64,000 nucleotides of DNA from Sebaldella termitidis ATCC 33386 (GCF_000024405.1 NC_013517.1:3317989-3381988), one strand, 5' to 3'. Positions 46,640 to 56,402 are shown, numbered from the stretch's first letter. Numbers and translations: made by a program. Notes: generated by a model from the sequence alone, not told the origin.

Positions 46640-47157
46640 TCTTCTATAATAATTAACTGCCATTATTTCCTAAATAAAGGAAAAGGAACTGTATTTGAAA
46701 TAAATCTCTTTTAAAATTCAGATACTCAATATTATATTTTTGAGCTAAAATTTTGAAGAAATGTCATTTTGAACAGTTCCTTTTTATTTTACGCTATTTC
46801 TGATTCTAAATAAAACACAAATAAATAGCTGCTGTCTTTAAATGTAAATAATCTGATAAAATTTCAGAAAAATCATTAATTAAAAAATACGTACCTTAAA
46901 AGTCAGAAAAAGCTGCGGCTTTAAAAGTACGTTTTCAAAACAAATTTGTTTATACTAATAAATTAAAATAACTGTATTGATTCTATGAAAAATTCAATAG
47001 ACATCTTTTGAAACCATTATCCAGACTGTTTAGATATTAAAGTTTTTTGATTTCAAACTCTTTTGTATTAAGTACAGTGATCTGTATCTAGTTAAATAAA
47101 TCACAGCACCGGGTTTCAAAAGAAGTCTAATGTAAAAATAATTTTGAAGATAATATT
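46640..47157. other. Intergenic region with terminator-like and long inverted repeats
   Basis: No gene seen. AAAAGGAACTGT (46681-46692) pairs with ACAGTTCCTTTT (46773-46784) and is followed by Ts, a probable long-loop terminator for the operon. A second inverted repeat is described separately. A TACAG-TGAT-CTGTA palindrome lies near 47075. Confidence 0.55.
46999..47128. repeat. 17-base imperfect inverted repeat with a 96-base loop
   Basis: AGACATCTTTTGAAACC (46999-47015) and GGTTTCAAAAGAAGTCT (47112-47128) pair with one mismatch. The loop contains smaller palindromes and no ribosome site. Terminal-repeat mobile remnant, small RNA or the terminator of the dicarboxylate symporter gene are all possible. 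Confidence 0.5.
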
Positions 47158-48528
47158 TTAATTATTTTCTGCGATACGTAAATTATCATTAAAAATATCC
47201 CTGTCTAATTCACCTTCCTGTGCACACACAATTACATTTGTCGCTGCATCCCCCACTACATTCATTGTTATAACAGCCATACCCACCGGGTAATTCATTG
47301 CCAGTACAAGTGCATAACCGATCATACATGCATCACTGGTAAATCCCAGTCCGGAAAGTACCGCAAATATCATCGTTGTTCCGGCCACAGGAATTGCGGG
47401 ACATCCCATTGCTGTGGTAACAGAAATCAAAGCCGCCATAACAAGCTGTGAAGGTGTTATGTCTATACCGGCTGATGTTGCAATAAAGGTTGTCGCTATC
47501 ATATGCATAACAGTGGTTCCGTTCATGTTAATAGTCATACCGGTCGGAAGCACAAAACTGGTAATCTCCTTACTGCATCCCAGTTCTTCTGTACAGGTCC
47601 TTATATTCAGCGGCAAAGTAGCTGCTGATGAGTTAGTTGCGGCAGCAAAAAGACCTACCTTCCATATTTTTTTCATAAACTTCCAGGGACTTAAACCTGT
47701 TGTAATAAAAATCCCGATGGGATAAATAGTTAATACAAGAAAAATGCCGGTAAGAACACCTGTTATAACAAATGCCGCTATTGGTCTTAAATATTCTACT
47801 CCATATATGGCAAAAGTTCTGGCTATCATACAAAAAATAGCAACCGGCGCTATTTTATTTATCAAAAAATCCAAATACAGCTGTATAATATCATACACGG
47901 CCTGTAAAAACTCCCTTAAGCTCTTTGTCTTTTCCGGAATTTTCTGCATACAAAGTCCGATTACTATTGCGACTACCACTACTGATAAAATCTGGTTATT
48001 AGAGCTGAAAGCCGAAGCCAGATTATTTGGAACTGCATTAATAATTACGGTTAACGGATTATAGGGTTCCATCGTAACAGAGTTTTCCAGTGATACAGCA
48101 GGAATACTGACATTAAATAGTCCGTAGCTCTTTACTGTATAAGCTATTGTCCCTGCCAAAGCAGCTCCGACAAAATAAAATATTACAAAACATAAAATAG
48201 TTTTCCCTGCAATTTTGCCTAATTTATTTCCCTGAGCTATACTGCACATTGCAAGACTTAATGATACCAATACCAAAGGAACTATTCCCAGCTGCAGGGC
48301 ACTCATAAAAATATTTCCTATTATAAAGAATATTCCTATTCCGTTAATACCTTCCTTAACGGTAATATCCTGAAAAAATATCTGGTTTATTATTTCCCAG
48401 ATCTGACTTTTACCGCTGTTTATAAGTTGGATTTTTAAAAATAAGCATAGAAAACCAACTACAAAACCTGCCAAAACAGAAATAAGCATTTTTCTGACTA
48501 TTGACATTGCTTTTCTCTCTTTTTTCAT
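47158..48528 (-). CDS. Dicarboxylate/amino acid:cation symporter (DAACS family)
   Basis: About 456 residues (ATG 48528; an ATG at 48507 after GAGAG is an alternative). The re-entrant loop signature of the family is visible: FAAATNSSAATLPLNIRTC (~292-310), TGMTINMNGTTVMHMIATTF (~328-347) and ATAMGCPAIPVAGTTMIFAVL. About eight membrane helices. These symporters bring in glutamate, aspartate, C4-dicarboxylates or serine with Na+ or H+. It follows deoR in the same direction and takes the position that the MFS gene ydjE has in the E. coli cluster, so it may be regulated with it. Confidence 0.88.
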   Translation of the reverse strand: MKKERKAMSIVRKMLISVLAGFVVGFLCLFLKIQLINSGKSQIWEIINQIFFQDITVKEGINGIGIFFIIGNIFMSALQLGIVPLVLVSLSLAMCSIAQGNKLGKIAGKTILCFVIFYFVGAALAGTIAYTVKSYGLFNVSIPAVSLENSVTMEPYNPLTVIINAVPNNLASAFSSNNQILSVVVVAIVIGLCMQKIPEKTKSLREFLQAVYDIIQLYLDFLINKIAPVAIFCMIARTFAIYGVEYLRPIAAFVITGVLTGIFLVLTIYPIGIFITTGLSPWKFMKKIWKVGLFAAATNSSAATLPLNIRTCTEELGCSKEITSFVLPTGMTINMNGTTVMHMIATTFIATSAGIDITPSQLVMAALISVTTAMGCPAIPVAGTTMIFAVLSGLGFTSDACMIGYALVLAMNYPVGMAVITMNVVGDAATNVIVCAQEGELDRDIFNDNLRIAENN

Positions 48529-48641
48529 ATACTTTTCTCACCCACATTCTTAAAGTAAGTATCTGACCATACAGGATACTTACTCTAAAATTAATATCTG
48601 GGTGTTATGCTTCATTATTTTTGCTTAAATGAAACATAACA

Positions 48642-49400
48642 CTAGTAGATGAGCTCTATGGAATTTTTCTCACAAAATTTTACCCATTCTTCACTTGGTT
48701 TTTGATCTGTGACAAGATAATCTATACATTCCAAATCTGCCAGCTGTACAAAAGCTTTCTTATCAAATTTAGAATGATCTGCGAGCAATATTACCTCTGA
48801 AGCCTGCTCAAGCATTGCTTTTTTTATTTCAGCTTCATTTTCATTAGAGTCTAACGCGCCGTTTTCCATGTCCAGACCTTTACAGCTCATAACCACCACG
48901 TCTACCAGATATTTTTTTATTATTTCTTTTGTAAGTCTTCCCTGTAAAGAGAGCGAGCTTTTATTAAACTCTCCTCCTGTCGAGACTACATAAACATCCG
49001 CTTTGGAAAGCTCATTAAAGGCCTCGGTAGAATTAGTAAGAATTGTCAGATCCTTTCTGTTTTTCAGTAATTTCAAAAGTTCCATTACTGTCGAACTTGA
49101 ATCACCTGACATTGTAGTTTTATTTTCAAGGAGAGGCAGTACTTTTAATGCGATTTTTCGCTTTTCAACAAGCATGGTATTAGCCCTTTTATAAAAAGGA
49201 ACACCTTCCATCTGGCTGTTTTCATTTAGTATTGCCCCTCCGTATGTTCTGGTCAAAATTCCCTCTATTTCTAACTTTTCCAAATCACGGCGTATTGTTT
49301 CTTCAGTTACTCTAAAAACTTCGCTTAGATTTGACACTGTGACTTTTTTTTCATTTGATACCATTTGTTTGATTGTATTAATTCTGTCTTTTGCCGACAT
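48642..49400 (-). CDS. ydjF: DeoR family regulator (E. coli YdjF counterpart)
   Basis: 252 residues. The DeoR helix-turn-helix (about 3-57) contains RINTIKQMVSNEKKVTVSNLSEVFRVTEETIRRDLEKLE, and GILTRTYGGAIL follows directly. The sensor domain (about 75-250) carries SGDSSSTVMELL (~95-106), the phosphosugar loop. Position directly after the aldo/keto-reductase gene, on the same strand, matches ydjF in the E. coli ydj cluster. It probably represses the cluster until a phosphorylated intermediate appears. TTTGAAA-AAA-type repeats near 56176-56220 are possible binding sites. Confidence 0.88.
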   Translation of the reverse strand: MSAKDRINTIKQMVSNEKKVTVSNLSEVFRVTEETIRRDLEKLEIEGILTRTYGGAILNENSQMEGVPFYKRANTMLVEKRKIALKVLPLLENKTTMSGDSSSTVMELLKLLKNRKDLTILTNSTEAFNELSKADVYVVSTGGEFNKSSLSLQGRLTKEIIKKYLVDVVVMSCKGLDMENGALDSNENEAEIKKAMLEQASEVILLADHSKFDKKAFVQLADLECIDYLVTDQKPSEEWVKFCEKNSIELIY

Positions 49401-49593
49401 ACTTTGTCACCCACTTTGCATAATGTAAAAATACTATAAAATAAATTATATCACTTTTTTTCTGTTTTTTCAAAAAATATTGTGTAAAACAAAATTAATT
49501 CATATGAAACAGAAATAATATAATATATAAACTTAGATAAATCAGAACATAGACCTTACCAAAGAGGTGATTTTTGACATTTTGCAGTATATA

Positions 49594-50574
49594 TTAGTTC
49601 TCCAGCTCTTCTGCCATAGAACGTAATAATTGTATGTCTTTTTCTTCAAGCCTGATATCAGCCGCTTTTACGTTTTCTCTTACCTGTTCCGGCGTAGTTG
49701 CTCCACTCAATATAGTAATATAATCACCCTGAGCCAAAATCCACGAAAGAGCAAGTGCTGGAATTGTACAGTTATATTTTTCGCAAAGCGGTTTCCATTT
49801 CTCAAGCATATCTATCACTTTCGGCATATTTTCTTTTTGGAACCACTTTTTATTCGCCTGTGCTCCCTGCGGAATATAATTCTTTGTGATTGCACCTGTC
49901 AAAAGTCCCTGTTCTAAAGGAGAATACGCCTGCAATACAATATTGTGCTCTTTACATATCGGAATTAATTCTTTTTCTACTTCACGATCCAGAATACTGT
50001 ATTTTCCTTGTACAATGTCCAATTGTCCGTATTTCAAATATTCTTTTATATGATCTATATTTACATTGGCAGCACCTATTGCTTTTATTTTCCCCTGTGC
50101 CTTTAATTCATTCAGTACTTCCATTGTTTCAGATATTGGTGTAAAGCACGGCTCGACTGCCTGCCAGTGTGTCATATAAATATCAATATAATCAATTTCC
50201 AAACGTTCCAGACTCTTATTAATTTCCTCTTTTATAGATTCAGGAGAAAGATTTTTATACAGCTGGCGATCTCCCACCTTATTAAAGAGACTTCCTTTTC
50301 TTTCCCATACAATACCGCATTTTGTTTCTAGAATTATATCTTCTCTTTTCAGATGTTTCAACGCTTTCCCTACTACTATCTCACTGTTTCCGAAATTATA
50401 ACCGGGAGCAGTATCTATCAGATTTATTCCGGCTTTCTGTGCTTCACATATTGTATCTATGCAGACCTGAGTATCCATATCTCCGCCCCAGGCAGGCCCT
50501 CCGCCTATTGCCCATGTTCCGAGACCAATTACAGATACCTTCATTCCTGTTTTGCCTAAATCAATGTTTTTCAT
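49594..50574 (-). CDS. ydjG: Aldo/keto reductase YdjG
   Basis: 326 residues. The catalytic Tyr lies in IDTAPGYNFGNSEIVVGKAL (~50-70), with Asp and Lys (ETKCG) of the AKR tetrad. The stretches GTWAIGGGPAWGGD and GSLFNKVGDRQLYKNLSP match what I know of E. coli YdjG almost word for word; this unusual identity is the anchor for the cluster assignment. E. coli YdjG is an NADH-dependent reductase reported to act on methylglyoxal and probably reduces a sugar-derived aldehyde or ketone in the pathway. Confidence 0.9.
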   Translation of the reverse strand: MKNIDLGKTGMKVSVIGLGTWAIGGGPAWGGDMDTQVCIDTICEAQKAGINLIDTAPGYNFGNSEIVVGKALKHLKREDIILETKCGIVWERKGSLFNKVGDRQLYKNLSPESIKEEINKSLERLEIDYIDIYMTHWQAVEPCFTPISETMEVLNELKAQGKIKAIGAANVNIDHIKEYLKYGQLDIVQGKYSILDREVEKELIPICKEHNIVLQAYSPLEQGLLTGAITKNYIPQGAQANKKWFQKENMPKVIDMLEKWKPLCEKYNCTIPALALSWILAQGDYITILSGATTPEQVRENVKAADIRLEEKDIQLLRSMAEELEN

Positions 50575-50642
50575 TTATTTTCACCTTTTTCATATAAATT
50601 GGACAGCCTTAAAAAAGTATATAAAAGTTGTCCTTTGGATAA

Positions 50643-51581
50643 TTAACCATAGTACTCAAATACTTTTTCCACTTGTTTTTTATTCAGAACTCCTGTTGTT
50701 GCTCCGGGATTCTGAACTGCAATCGATGCTGCTGCATTAGCAAACTGTGCGCAGTTTATTAACTCTTTCCCGTCCAGTAAAGCTGTAATAAAGCCTGCTG
50801 CGAAATTATCCCCCGCACCGATTGTATCTATTGCTTTAATTCCTGATATTGCAGGAACTTTTACAGATTTTTCTTTTGTTTTTATAAAACATCCTTCTTT
50901 TCCGGTTTTAATAATAACATGTTTTACGCCATACTTTAAAAAGCTGTCGGCAACTGCATCCAGATCTTTTTCCCCAGATAAAAGACAGGCTTCATCGTAA
51001 TTCGGAAAAAAATAGTCAATATATCCCAGTGCTTCCCCTATATCTTCCAATTTTTCCGAAAAACGCGGTTTTATCATATCAGCACAAATAATCATGTTTT
51101 CCTCTTTTGCCTTTTTAAAAATCTGAACCAAACTTTTGTTATCCAGCAGCGGACAGTTAAAAATACTTGCCAGAGTTAACAGACGTGCTCCCTTAAACTT
51201 TGAAAAATCAACATCTGTAATATCTGTTTTCCAAAGACTGCCGTTTCTGTTCGTAACAAAGGTTCTTTCCCCATCTTCAGTGACTAGACCTACATTAATT
51301 GATGTATCTACCTTTGGATCAATGTTAAGAGCTTCTGTATCTATTCCCTCTTTTTGGCAAAAATCCAATATGAATTTACCTGCCGCATCTTCCCCTACCT
51401 TGCTCATTAAAGCTGTTTTATACCCAAGCCGTGAAATAATAGTAGCCTCATTAATAGCATCCCCGCCTATTGTCATAGCTATTCTGTCAACAGGATAAGA
51501 CTCTATATCAAAAATATTCTTGCTTACCGGTCTAAGCGGAATATCAACAACGGCTGCTCCTATACAGATGACATCTGTCAT
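50643..51581 (-). CDS. ydjH: PfkB family sugar kinase (YdjH)
   Basis: 312 residues from the ATG at 51581 (GGTGAG five bases upstream), four bases after the aldolase stop. PfkB motifs: GGDAINEATIISRLG (~38-52) and the catalytic anion hole DTIGAGDNFAAGFITAL (~245-261, Asp base). E. coli YdjH phosphorylates the C1 of an acidic higher-carbon ketose so that YdjI can cleave it; the same is inferred here. It is adjacent to the aldolase in the same order as in E. coli. Confidence 0.85.
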   Translation of the reverse strand: MTDVICIGAAVVDIPLRPVSKNIFDIESYPVDRIAMTIGGDAINEATIISRLGYKTALMSKVGEDAAGKFILDFCQKEGIDTEALNIDPKVDTSINVGLVTEDGERTFVTNRNGSLWKTDITDVDFSKFKGARLLTLASIFNCPLLDNKSLVQIFKKAKEENMIICADMIKPRFSEKLEDIGEALGYIDYFFPNYDEACLLSGEKDLDAVADSFLKYGVKHVIIKTGKEGCFIKTKEKSVKVPAISGIKAIDTIGAGDNFAAGFITALLDGKELINCAQFANAAASIAVQNPGATTGVLNKKQVEKVFEYYG

Positions 51582-51585
51582 TTTC

Positions 51586-52428
51586 TCACCGTCCATCCGC
51601 TTTTCCGTCTGCTTTGAATAAATAAATTTTTTCTAATGCTCTCTTTTTCACTGCTGTTCTGACTTCTCTTTCTACATGTAAAAACGGCTGGTCTGTGTTT
51701 TTCTGAATTGCTTCCATTGCTGCCAGACAAAGCTCAGTATGTATATTGATTTTTGCAATTCCCAGATCAATCGCCTGACGTATATCATCATCACTGATTC
51801 CAGATGCACCATGTAATACTAATGGTATAGATACTGCTTCACGCACTTTTTTGATTACCTCAAAATTCAGCTTGGGAGCAGAAGTATATACTCCGTGTTG
51901 ATTACCTATTGCTACAGCAAGAGAATCACATTTTGTTCTTTCTACAAATTCTGCCGCCTGTTCCGGATTAGTATACTGGTAATGTGCTAATGCTTCCTCA
52001 TACACAGTTTCATTTCCCACATGGCCTAATTCAGCTTCTACGGGGATACCAAGCGGATGAAAATAATCAACCGCTTCTTTTGTCAGTCTGATATTTTCTT
52101 CAAAGTCAAAAGCCGAAGCATCTCTCATTACGGAATTCATTCCATGGTTATACGCATTTTGTATAATTTCCAGACTTCTGCCGTGATCCCAGTGTGTTAT
52201 TACAGGAATCGAAGCTTTTTCAGCCATGGAAACCATCATGTGGCTAAAATCCTCAAAAGAAGTATTTCCTACGAAACCAGTTCCAAATGAAATAATAATC
52301 GGAGCTTTTGCTTCTTCTCCCGCATCAATAACCCCCATTAACATTTCTGCATTCCATACATTAAAATGCGGAATTGCATACTTTCCTTCCTGAGCCTTTT
52401 CTTCCCAAAATTTTATATTTGCTAACAT
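51586..52428 (-). CDS. ydjI: Class II (zinc) aldolase, YdjI-type
   Basis: 280 residues. Zn ligands and substrate residues are visible: PVITHWDHGRSLE (~77-89, catalytic Asp and first His), VEAELGHVG (~132-140), VLHGASGI (~206-213) and KINIHTELCLA (~227-237). This is the fructose-bisphosphate/tagatose-bisphosphate aldolase family (KbaY/GatY-like). E. coli YdjI has been reported to prefer unusual higher-carbon ketose 1-phosphate acids rather than FBP. It would release dihydroxyacetone phosphate and an aldehyde. It is not the B. subtilis protein of the same name near 2.4 kb. Confidence 0.88.
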   Translation of the reverse strand: MLANIKFWEEKAQEGKYAIPHFNVWNAEMLMGVIDAGEEAKAPIIISFGTGFVGNTSFEDFSHMMVSMAEKASIPVITHWDHGRSLEIIQNAYNHGMNSVMRDASAFDFEENIRLTKEAVDYFHPLGIPVEAELGHVGNETVYEEALAHYQYTNPEQAAEFVERTKCDSLAVAIGNQHGVYTSAPKLNFEVIKKVREAVSIPLVLHGASGISDDDIRQAIDLGIAKINIHTELCLAAMEAIQKNTDQPFLHVEREVRTAVKKRALEKIYLFKADGKADGR

Positions 52429-52460
52429 TTTTTCCTCCTAAATTACATAATGTCTGTACA

Positions 52461-53513
52461 CTAGTCTGCTATTTTTATTACGCCTTTAATAATATCTTTT
52501 TTATTGTTTATCGATTCTTCAAAAGCCTTTTGTACTTCTTCATAACCATAAATATTTGTTACCATGGATTTCACATCGAACTTCCCTGATGATATCGCTT
52601 CTATAGTAGTCGGATAGCAGTTTGCATATCTGAATACTGTCTGAATGGAAACCTCACGATTTATCTTAAGAAAATCAATAGGAGTCTCCCCCGGTATAGT
52701 TCCGACTATCATGATTTTTCCGCCACGCATAACAATCTGCGGAGTTAATTTTGCAGTAACCTGAACACCTGCAGTTTCAAAAACAATATCAGCACCTAAT
52801 TCTCCCAATATTCTTTTGCATTCTGTTACTGTATCAGCCTCACTGCTGTCGATTACCTCCATTGCACCCAGCTTTTTTGCCATTTCAAGTCTTTTTTTCA
52901 GAACATCTACCACTACTATCTCAGCTGCTCCCATAGTTTTACATGCCTGTAATGTCATAAGACCTATACATCCCGCACCTAATATGACTATTTTTTTCCC
53001 CGGTGTCACGCCTGCAAGTAAAGCAGCATGTATTCCAACAGCAGCAGGTTCTACCAGAGCACCTTCCATAGTATCCATATTATCCGGTAATTTATAAGTA
53101 AAGCTTTCAGGATGAGACAGATATTTTGTTAATGCACCTTTATAATTCGGCTGTGTTGCCATAAAATCTACGTCAGGACAGATATTGTACTTCCCTTCCA
53201 GACAAAATCTGCACTTTCCGCACGGGACACCCGGTTCAATATTTACTTTATCCCCAATTTGAAATTTTTTTACTTTACTTCCAATACCGACTACAGTTCC
53301 TGCACATTCATGCCCTAATCCAATTTCCTGATTCGGATCTTTAGGCGGAATAAAAGGTCCTGATTCAAACCCGTGAACATCAGATCCGCAAATACCGACA
53401 TACTCCACCTTGATTAAAACATCCTCATCCCTTAAAACAGGCATTTCTGCCGGACGAATTTCCATTGTTCCCGGTACTTTTAAAATGGCTTTTGAATTTT
53501 CCATATTATTCAT
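52461..53513 (-). CDS. ydjJ: Zinc-dependent alcohol dehydrogenase, YdjJ-type
   Basis: 350 residues, medium-chain reductase of the sorbitol/xylitol dehydrogenase group. Catalytic zinc: Cys in VGICGSDVHGFE (~37-48) and His-Glu in GLGHECAGTVV (~64-74). Structural zinc: four Cys in VPCGKCRFCLEGKYNIC (~96-112). NAD site: VILGAGCIGLMTLQ (~170-183). It would oxidise a polyol or sugar alcohol to a ketose. It lies between the MFS and aldolase genes, as ydjJ does in E. coli. Confidence 0.88.
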   Translation of the reverse strand: MNNMENSKAILKVPGTMEIRPAEMPVLRDEDVLIKVEYVGICGSDVHGFESGPFIPPKDPNQEIGLGHECAGTVVGIGSKVKKFQIGDKVNIEPGVPCGKCRFCLEGKYNICPDVDFMATQPNYKGALTKYLSHPESFTYKLPDNMDTMEGALVEPAAVGIHAALLAGVTPGKKIVILGAGCIGLMTLQACKTMGAAEIVVVDVLKKRLEMAKKLGAMEVIDSSEADTVTECKRILGELGADIVFETAGVQVTAKLTPQIVMRGGKIMIVGTIPGETPIDFLKINREVSIQTVFRYANCYPTTIEAISSGKFDVKSMVTNIYGYEEVQKAFEESINNKKDIIKGVIKIAD

Positions 53514-53523
53514 CCTTTCTGAC

Positions 53524-54915
53524 TTAATTTGCTGTTTGCACTTTTACTGCTTCACTGTTAATAGACTCTATAGAAACACCTTTCGTTTCAATACCGATTA
53601 CCGCAATAACCGCAGCTACGATCACAGATACACTTCCAAGCAGTACAAATACACCTGTTACTCCATAATTATCCAAAAGAACTGCTACTGCATAAGGAGC
53701 TAAAATTCCGCTTATACGACCTACTGCATTTGCAAGTCCCGATCCTCTTAGCTTCGCTTCTGTAGGCCAGATTTCCGGCACATAAACAGCTGAGGCATAA
53801 CATACATACATATAAACAAAAGTAATAAGGAAAAATCCAAATATGGAAATCATAGTCATGCTGCTTTGAAGCGAATATATATAACCTAATATTGCTATCA
53901 AAATAAGCAGCCCGACTCCCATAACCTTTCTTGGTATTTTATCCATAATAAGCATAGCAATAAATATTCCAAACGGTGCACCGAACATACTCATCGTATT
54001 CAAAACTATGGAATCCTTCAGATTAATACCCTGTGTCATAAAAATTGTCGGCAGCCAGTTTATCAGAGTATACTGGACAACATTCATTGCAATTAAGACA
54101 AATGAACCTAAAATAACTCTTTTTAAGAGAACTCCGTGAAGTAATGCTGAATAAGGCAGTACCTTTTCTTTTTTTGATTCTTCCGCTGCAGCTGTTATCT
54201 CAGGAAGCTTCGTATTTGTCTGTGCTTCTACTCTTTTTTCGATTTCAGACATTATTTTTTCCGCTTCTTCGTATCTTCCCTGTGCTTCCAGCCAACGCGG
54301 CGATTCAGGGAATTTTTTATAAACAACAGCAGTTACGATTAATGATAAAGCAGCCGGAATCAAAAATTGTACTCTCCAGTTCATTTGTGCCGAAAGCATC
54401 GGAGCAATCAGCATAGCAATTGTAGAACAGATAGGATATGACCAGTTCCCTATGAATGATACCCTGCTTGACCAAGTCCCTCTGTTACGTCCAGGCATAT
54501 ATTCCGTATATCCTGCAAACAAAGTAACCAGTAATGCTCCCAGACCGAATCCCATAACGAAACGGCAGGCAATTAAAAAGTTCATGTTTGGAGAAAATGC
54601 TGCTACAACCATTGCAATAATGTGTATAACTTCATACAGTATATAAGCCTTACGTCTTCCTATCTTATCTCCGATAATTCCGCCAAAAAGCGCCCCGACA
54701 AACATTCCCGCAGTTGTTAATGATGAAAAAACAGCACTTGTCGAATTATTTGTCCATCCTAATTCTTTCAGCTGAGCCAGTACAAGCCCGCCTATTGCAT
54801 TACTCCAGCATACGAGCAGACCAAACGCAACCATTCCAAACATACTCCAATGCCAGTTACTGTTTGGTAAACGGTCAAGTCTCGCACCGCAGTTCGGTTT
54901 TCTTATATTTTCCAC
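53524..54915 (-). CDS. ydjK: MFS sugar/acid porter, YdjK-type
   Basis: 463 residues and 12 membrane segments. MFS motifs: GGIIGDKIGRRKAYILYE (~79-96) after helix 2, and RFVMGFGLGALLVTLFAGYTEYMPGRNRG in helices 4-5, with PESPRWLEAQGRYEEAEKIM in the central loop. The family includes E. coli YdjK and YgcS, which carry sugar acids or related compounds. It is 10 bases before ydjJ and provides proton-coupled, non-PTS uptake for this cluster, which explains the need for the YdjH kinase. Confidence 0.88.
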   Translation of the reverse strand: MENIRKPNCGARLDRLPNSNWHWSMFGMVAFGLLVCWSNAIGGLVLAQLKELGWTNNSTSAVFSSLTTAGMFVGALFGGIIGDKIGRRKAYILYEVIHIIAMVVAAFSPNMNFLIACRFVMGFGLGALLVTLFAGYTEYMPGRNRGTWSSRVSFIGNWSYPICSTIAMLIAPMLSAQMNWRVQFLIPAALSLIVTAVVYKKFPESPRWLEAQGRYEEAEKIMSEIEKRVEAQTNTKLPEITAAAEESKKEKVLPYSALLHGVLLKRVILGSFVLIAMNVVQYTLINWLPTIFMTQGINLKDSIVLNTMSMFGAPFGIFIAMLIMDKIPRKVMGVGLLILIAILGYIYSLQSSMTMISIFGFFLITFVYMYVCYASAVYVPEIWPTEAKLRGSGLANAVGRISGILAPYAVAVLLDNYGVTGVFVLLGSVSVIVAAVIAVIGIETKGVSIESINSEAVKVQTAN

Positions 54916-54952
54916 TATAATAGCCTCCTAAAATACAGGTATTTTTATTTTT

Positions 54953-56029
54953 TTAATCATCAAAATCATATGTTATAATTACTTTAATAGCTTCCTTGCT
55001 GACCATTGCATCAAAGCCTTTTTCCCATTCAGATAAGCCGATACGGTGTGTAATCATAGGCTGTACTTTAATGGCTCCTGACTCAAGAAGTCTCAGAGCA
55101 TTACGCCAAGACGTAGAATCATATGCCATATGCCCTATTATGCTTTTATTCCATGAAGTAATATCATTAATAGAAAATTCTAACGGTTTGAATCCCATTC
55201 CTACACGAACTACCTCTCCGTTTGGTCTTAACATTTCGATTGACTGTTTTAGTGCAATATTTGCTCCTGAACACTCTATCACCAGACCAAGATTATCCTT
55301 GCCGCATATTTCCTGGCAGCGTTTTACCACATCTTCTCTTGAAGCATTCACTACATCAGTAGCTCCTAATTCTTTTGCTATGTCGAATCTTACTTTTGCA
55401 TCATCTTCCAGTCCTACGACAACAATATTAACTGCTCCCATAATTCTTGCCATTTGTACAGAAAATAATCCCAGAGGACCTGTTCCAAATACTACGACAT
55501 CCTGTCCGGGCAAAAATTTTGACTGCTGGGCGATTGATTTGTACGCATTGCAAATAGGGTCCAATACCGCTGCTTCCTCATATTTAAGGTTTTCTGGAAT
55601 TTCCCATATTGCATGTTTATGTATTTTTAAAATTTCTCCGGGAATTAAACAATATTTTGAAAATCCTCCGCCCCATCTGTTATTATCCAAGCCAAGGTTC
55701 ACTTTCTCCGTACAACACAGAAAATCACCCTGTTCGCAGGCAGGACATACTCCGCATACGTGACCGCTGTTATCAGAAACTACTCTTTGTCCGATTTTCC
55801 AATCAACAACATTTTTTCCGATTTCCACAATTTCACCCGCAAACTCATGTCCCCTAACAGAATTAAATTCATCAGAGCCATTATCAACTTTGTAGTGTTT
55901 CATATCAGCACCACAAATCGCTGCGGCCTTTATTTCTACAATAATATCATCCGGACCGCATTCAGGTTTAGGTATATCAATAAGTTTATACCCTCCAAAC
56001 TCTTTACCATACCGCGCTAAAGCCTTCAT
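54953..56029 (-). CDS. ydjL: Zinc-dependent alcohol dehydrogenase, YdjL-type
   Basis: 358 residues, a second medium-chain reductase. Catalytic zinc: Cys in AAICGADMKHYK (~34-45) and His-Glu in VRGHEFAGEIVEIG (~59-72). Structural zinc Cys cluster: HVCGVCPACEQGDFLCC (~93-109). NAD site: VVFGTGPLGLFSVQM (~175-189). It is the first gene of the operon, transcribed from a good promoter at 56147-56175. Together with YdjJ it probably performs two successive oxidations of a polyol. Other names in use for relatives are galactitol- or erythritol-type dehydrogenases. Confidence 0.88.
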   Translation of the reverse strand: MKALARYGKEFGGYKLIDIPKPECGPDDIIVEIKAAAICGADMKHYKVDNGSDEFNSVRGHEFAGEIVEIGKNVVDWKIGQRVVSDNSGHVCGVCPACEQGDFLCCTEKVNLGLDNNRWGGGFSKYCLIPGEILKIHKHAIWEIPENLKYEEAAVLDPICNAYKSIAQQSKFLPGQDVVVFGTGPLGLFSVQMARIMGAVNIVVVGLEDDAKVRFDIAKELGATDVVNASREDVVKRCQEICGKDNLGLVIECSGANIALKQSIEMLRPNGEVVRVGMGFKPLEFSINDITSWNKSIIGHMAYDSTSWRNALRLLESGAIKVQPMITHRIGLSEWEKGFDAMVSKEAIKVIITYDFDD

Positions 56030-56146
56030 ACTTTTCCCTCCATTCTATTTTTTCAGCTGATCAACTGTTATTTTAAGAAAGATTATTGAAACTGTCTGCT
56101 TCTATGATTTTCACCGAAGTTTTATGTCTCAACTATCAATAACTGC

Positions 56147-56175
56147 ATTTTACAACTTTTTTATTTGAATGTCAA
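56147..56175 (-). promoter_or_regulatory. Promoter of the ydjL operon
   Basis: TTGACA (56170-56175), a 17-base spacer and TAAAAT (56147-56152) on the minus strand, about 110 bases before the ydjL ATG. Upstream TTTGAAA-rich repeats (about 56176-56220) may bind the DeoR-type YdjF. Confidence 0.75.
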
Positions 56176-56357
56176 CGATTTTTATTTGTTTCAAAAAAAA
56201 AATCTTTTTTTCAAAGAAAATTGAATATGAATTTTATAAAATATTTGTAAGTGTATAGTCCGAAATACCCATATAAACTGCTGAATAAGATCAAATATTT
56301 TACTATTCTGCAAAGCAGAAATAAACAGACCAAAACAAAAGTTTATTTCTTTAAATA
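56176..56357. other. Intergenic region upstream of ydjL
   Basis: No gene seen. TTTGAAA-type repeats lie at 56176-56220; the rest is AT-rich. Confidence 0.4.
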
Positions 56358-56402
56358 TAAAAAATACCCCGTAATTATAGTTTTATCCTTAATTACGGGG
56401 TG
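56358..56402 (-). terminator. Terminator of the MerR/CMD operon
   Basis: TACCCCGTAATTA (56365-56377) pairs with TAATTACGGGGT (56390-56401); on the minus strand TATTTTTTA follows. Confidence 0.85.
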
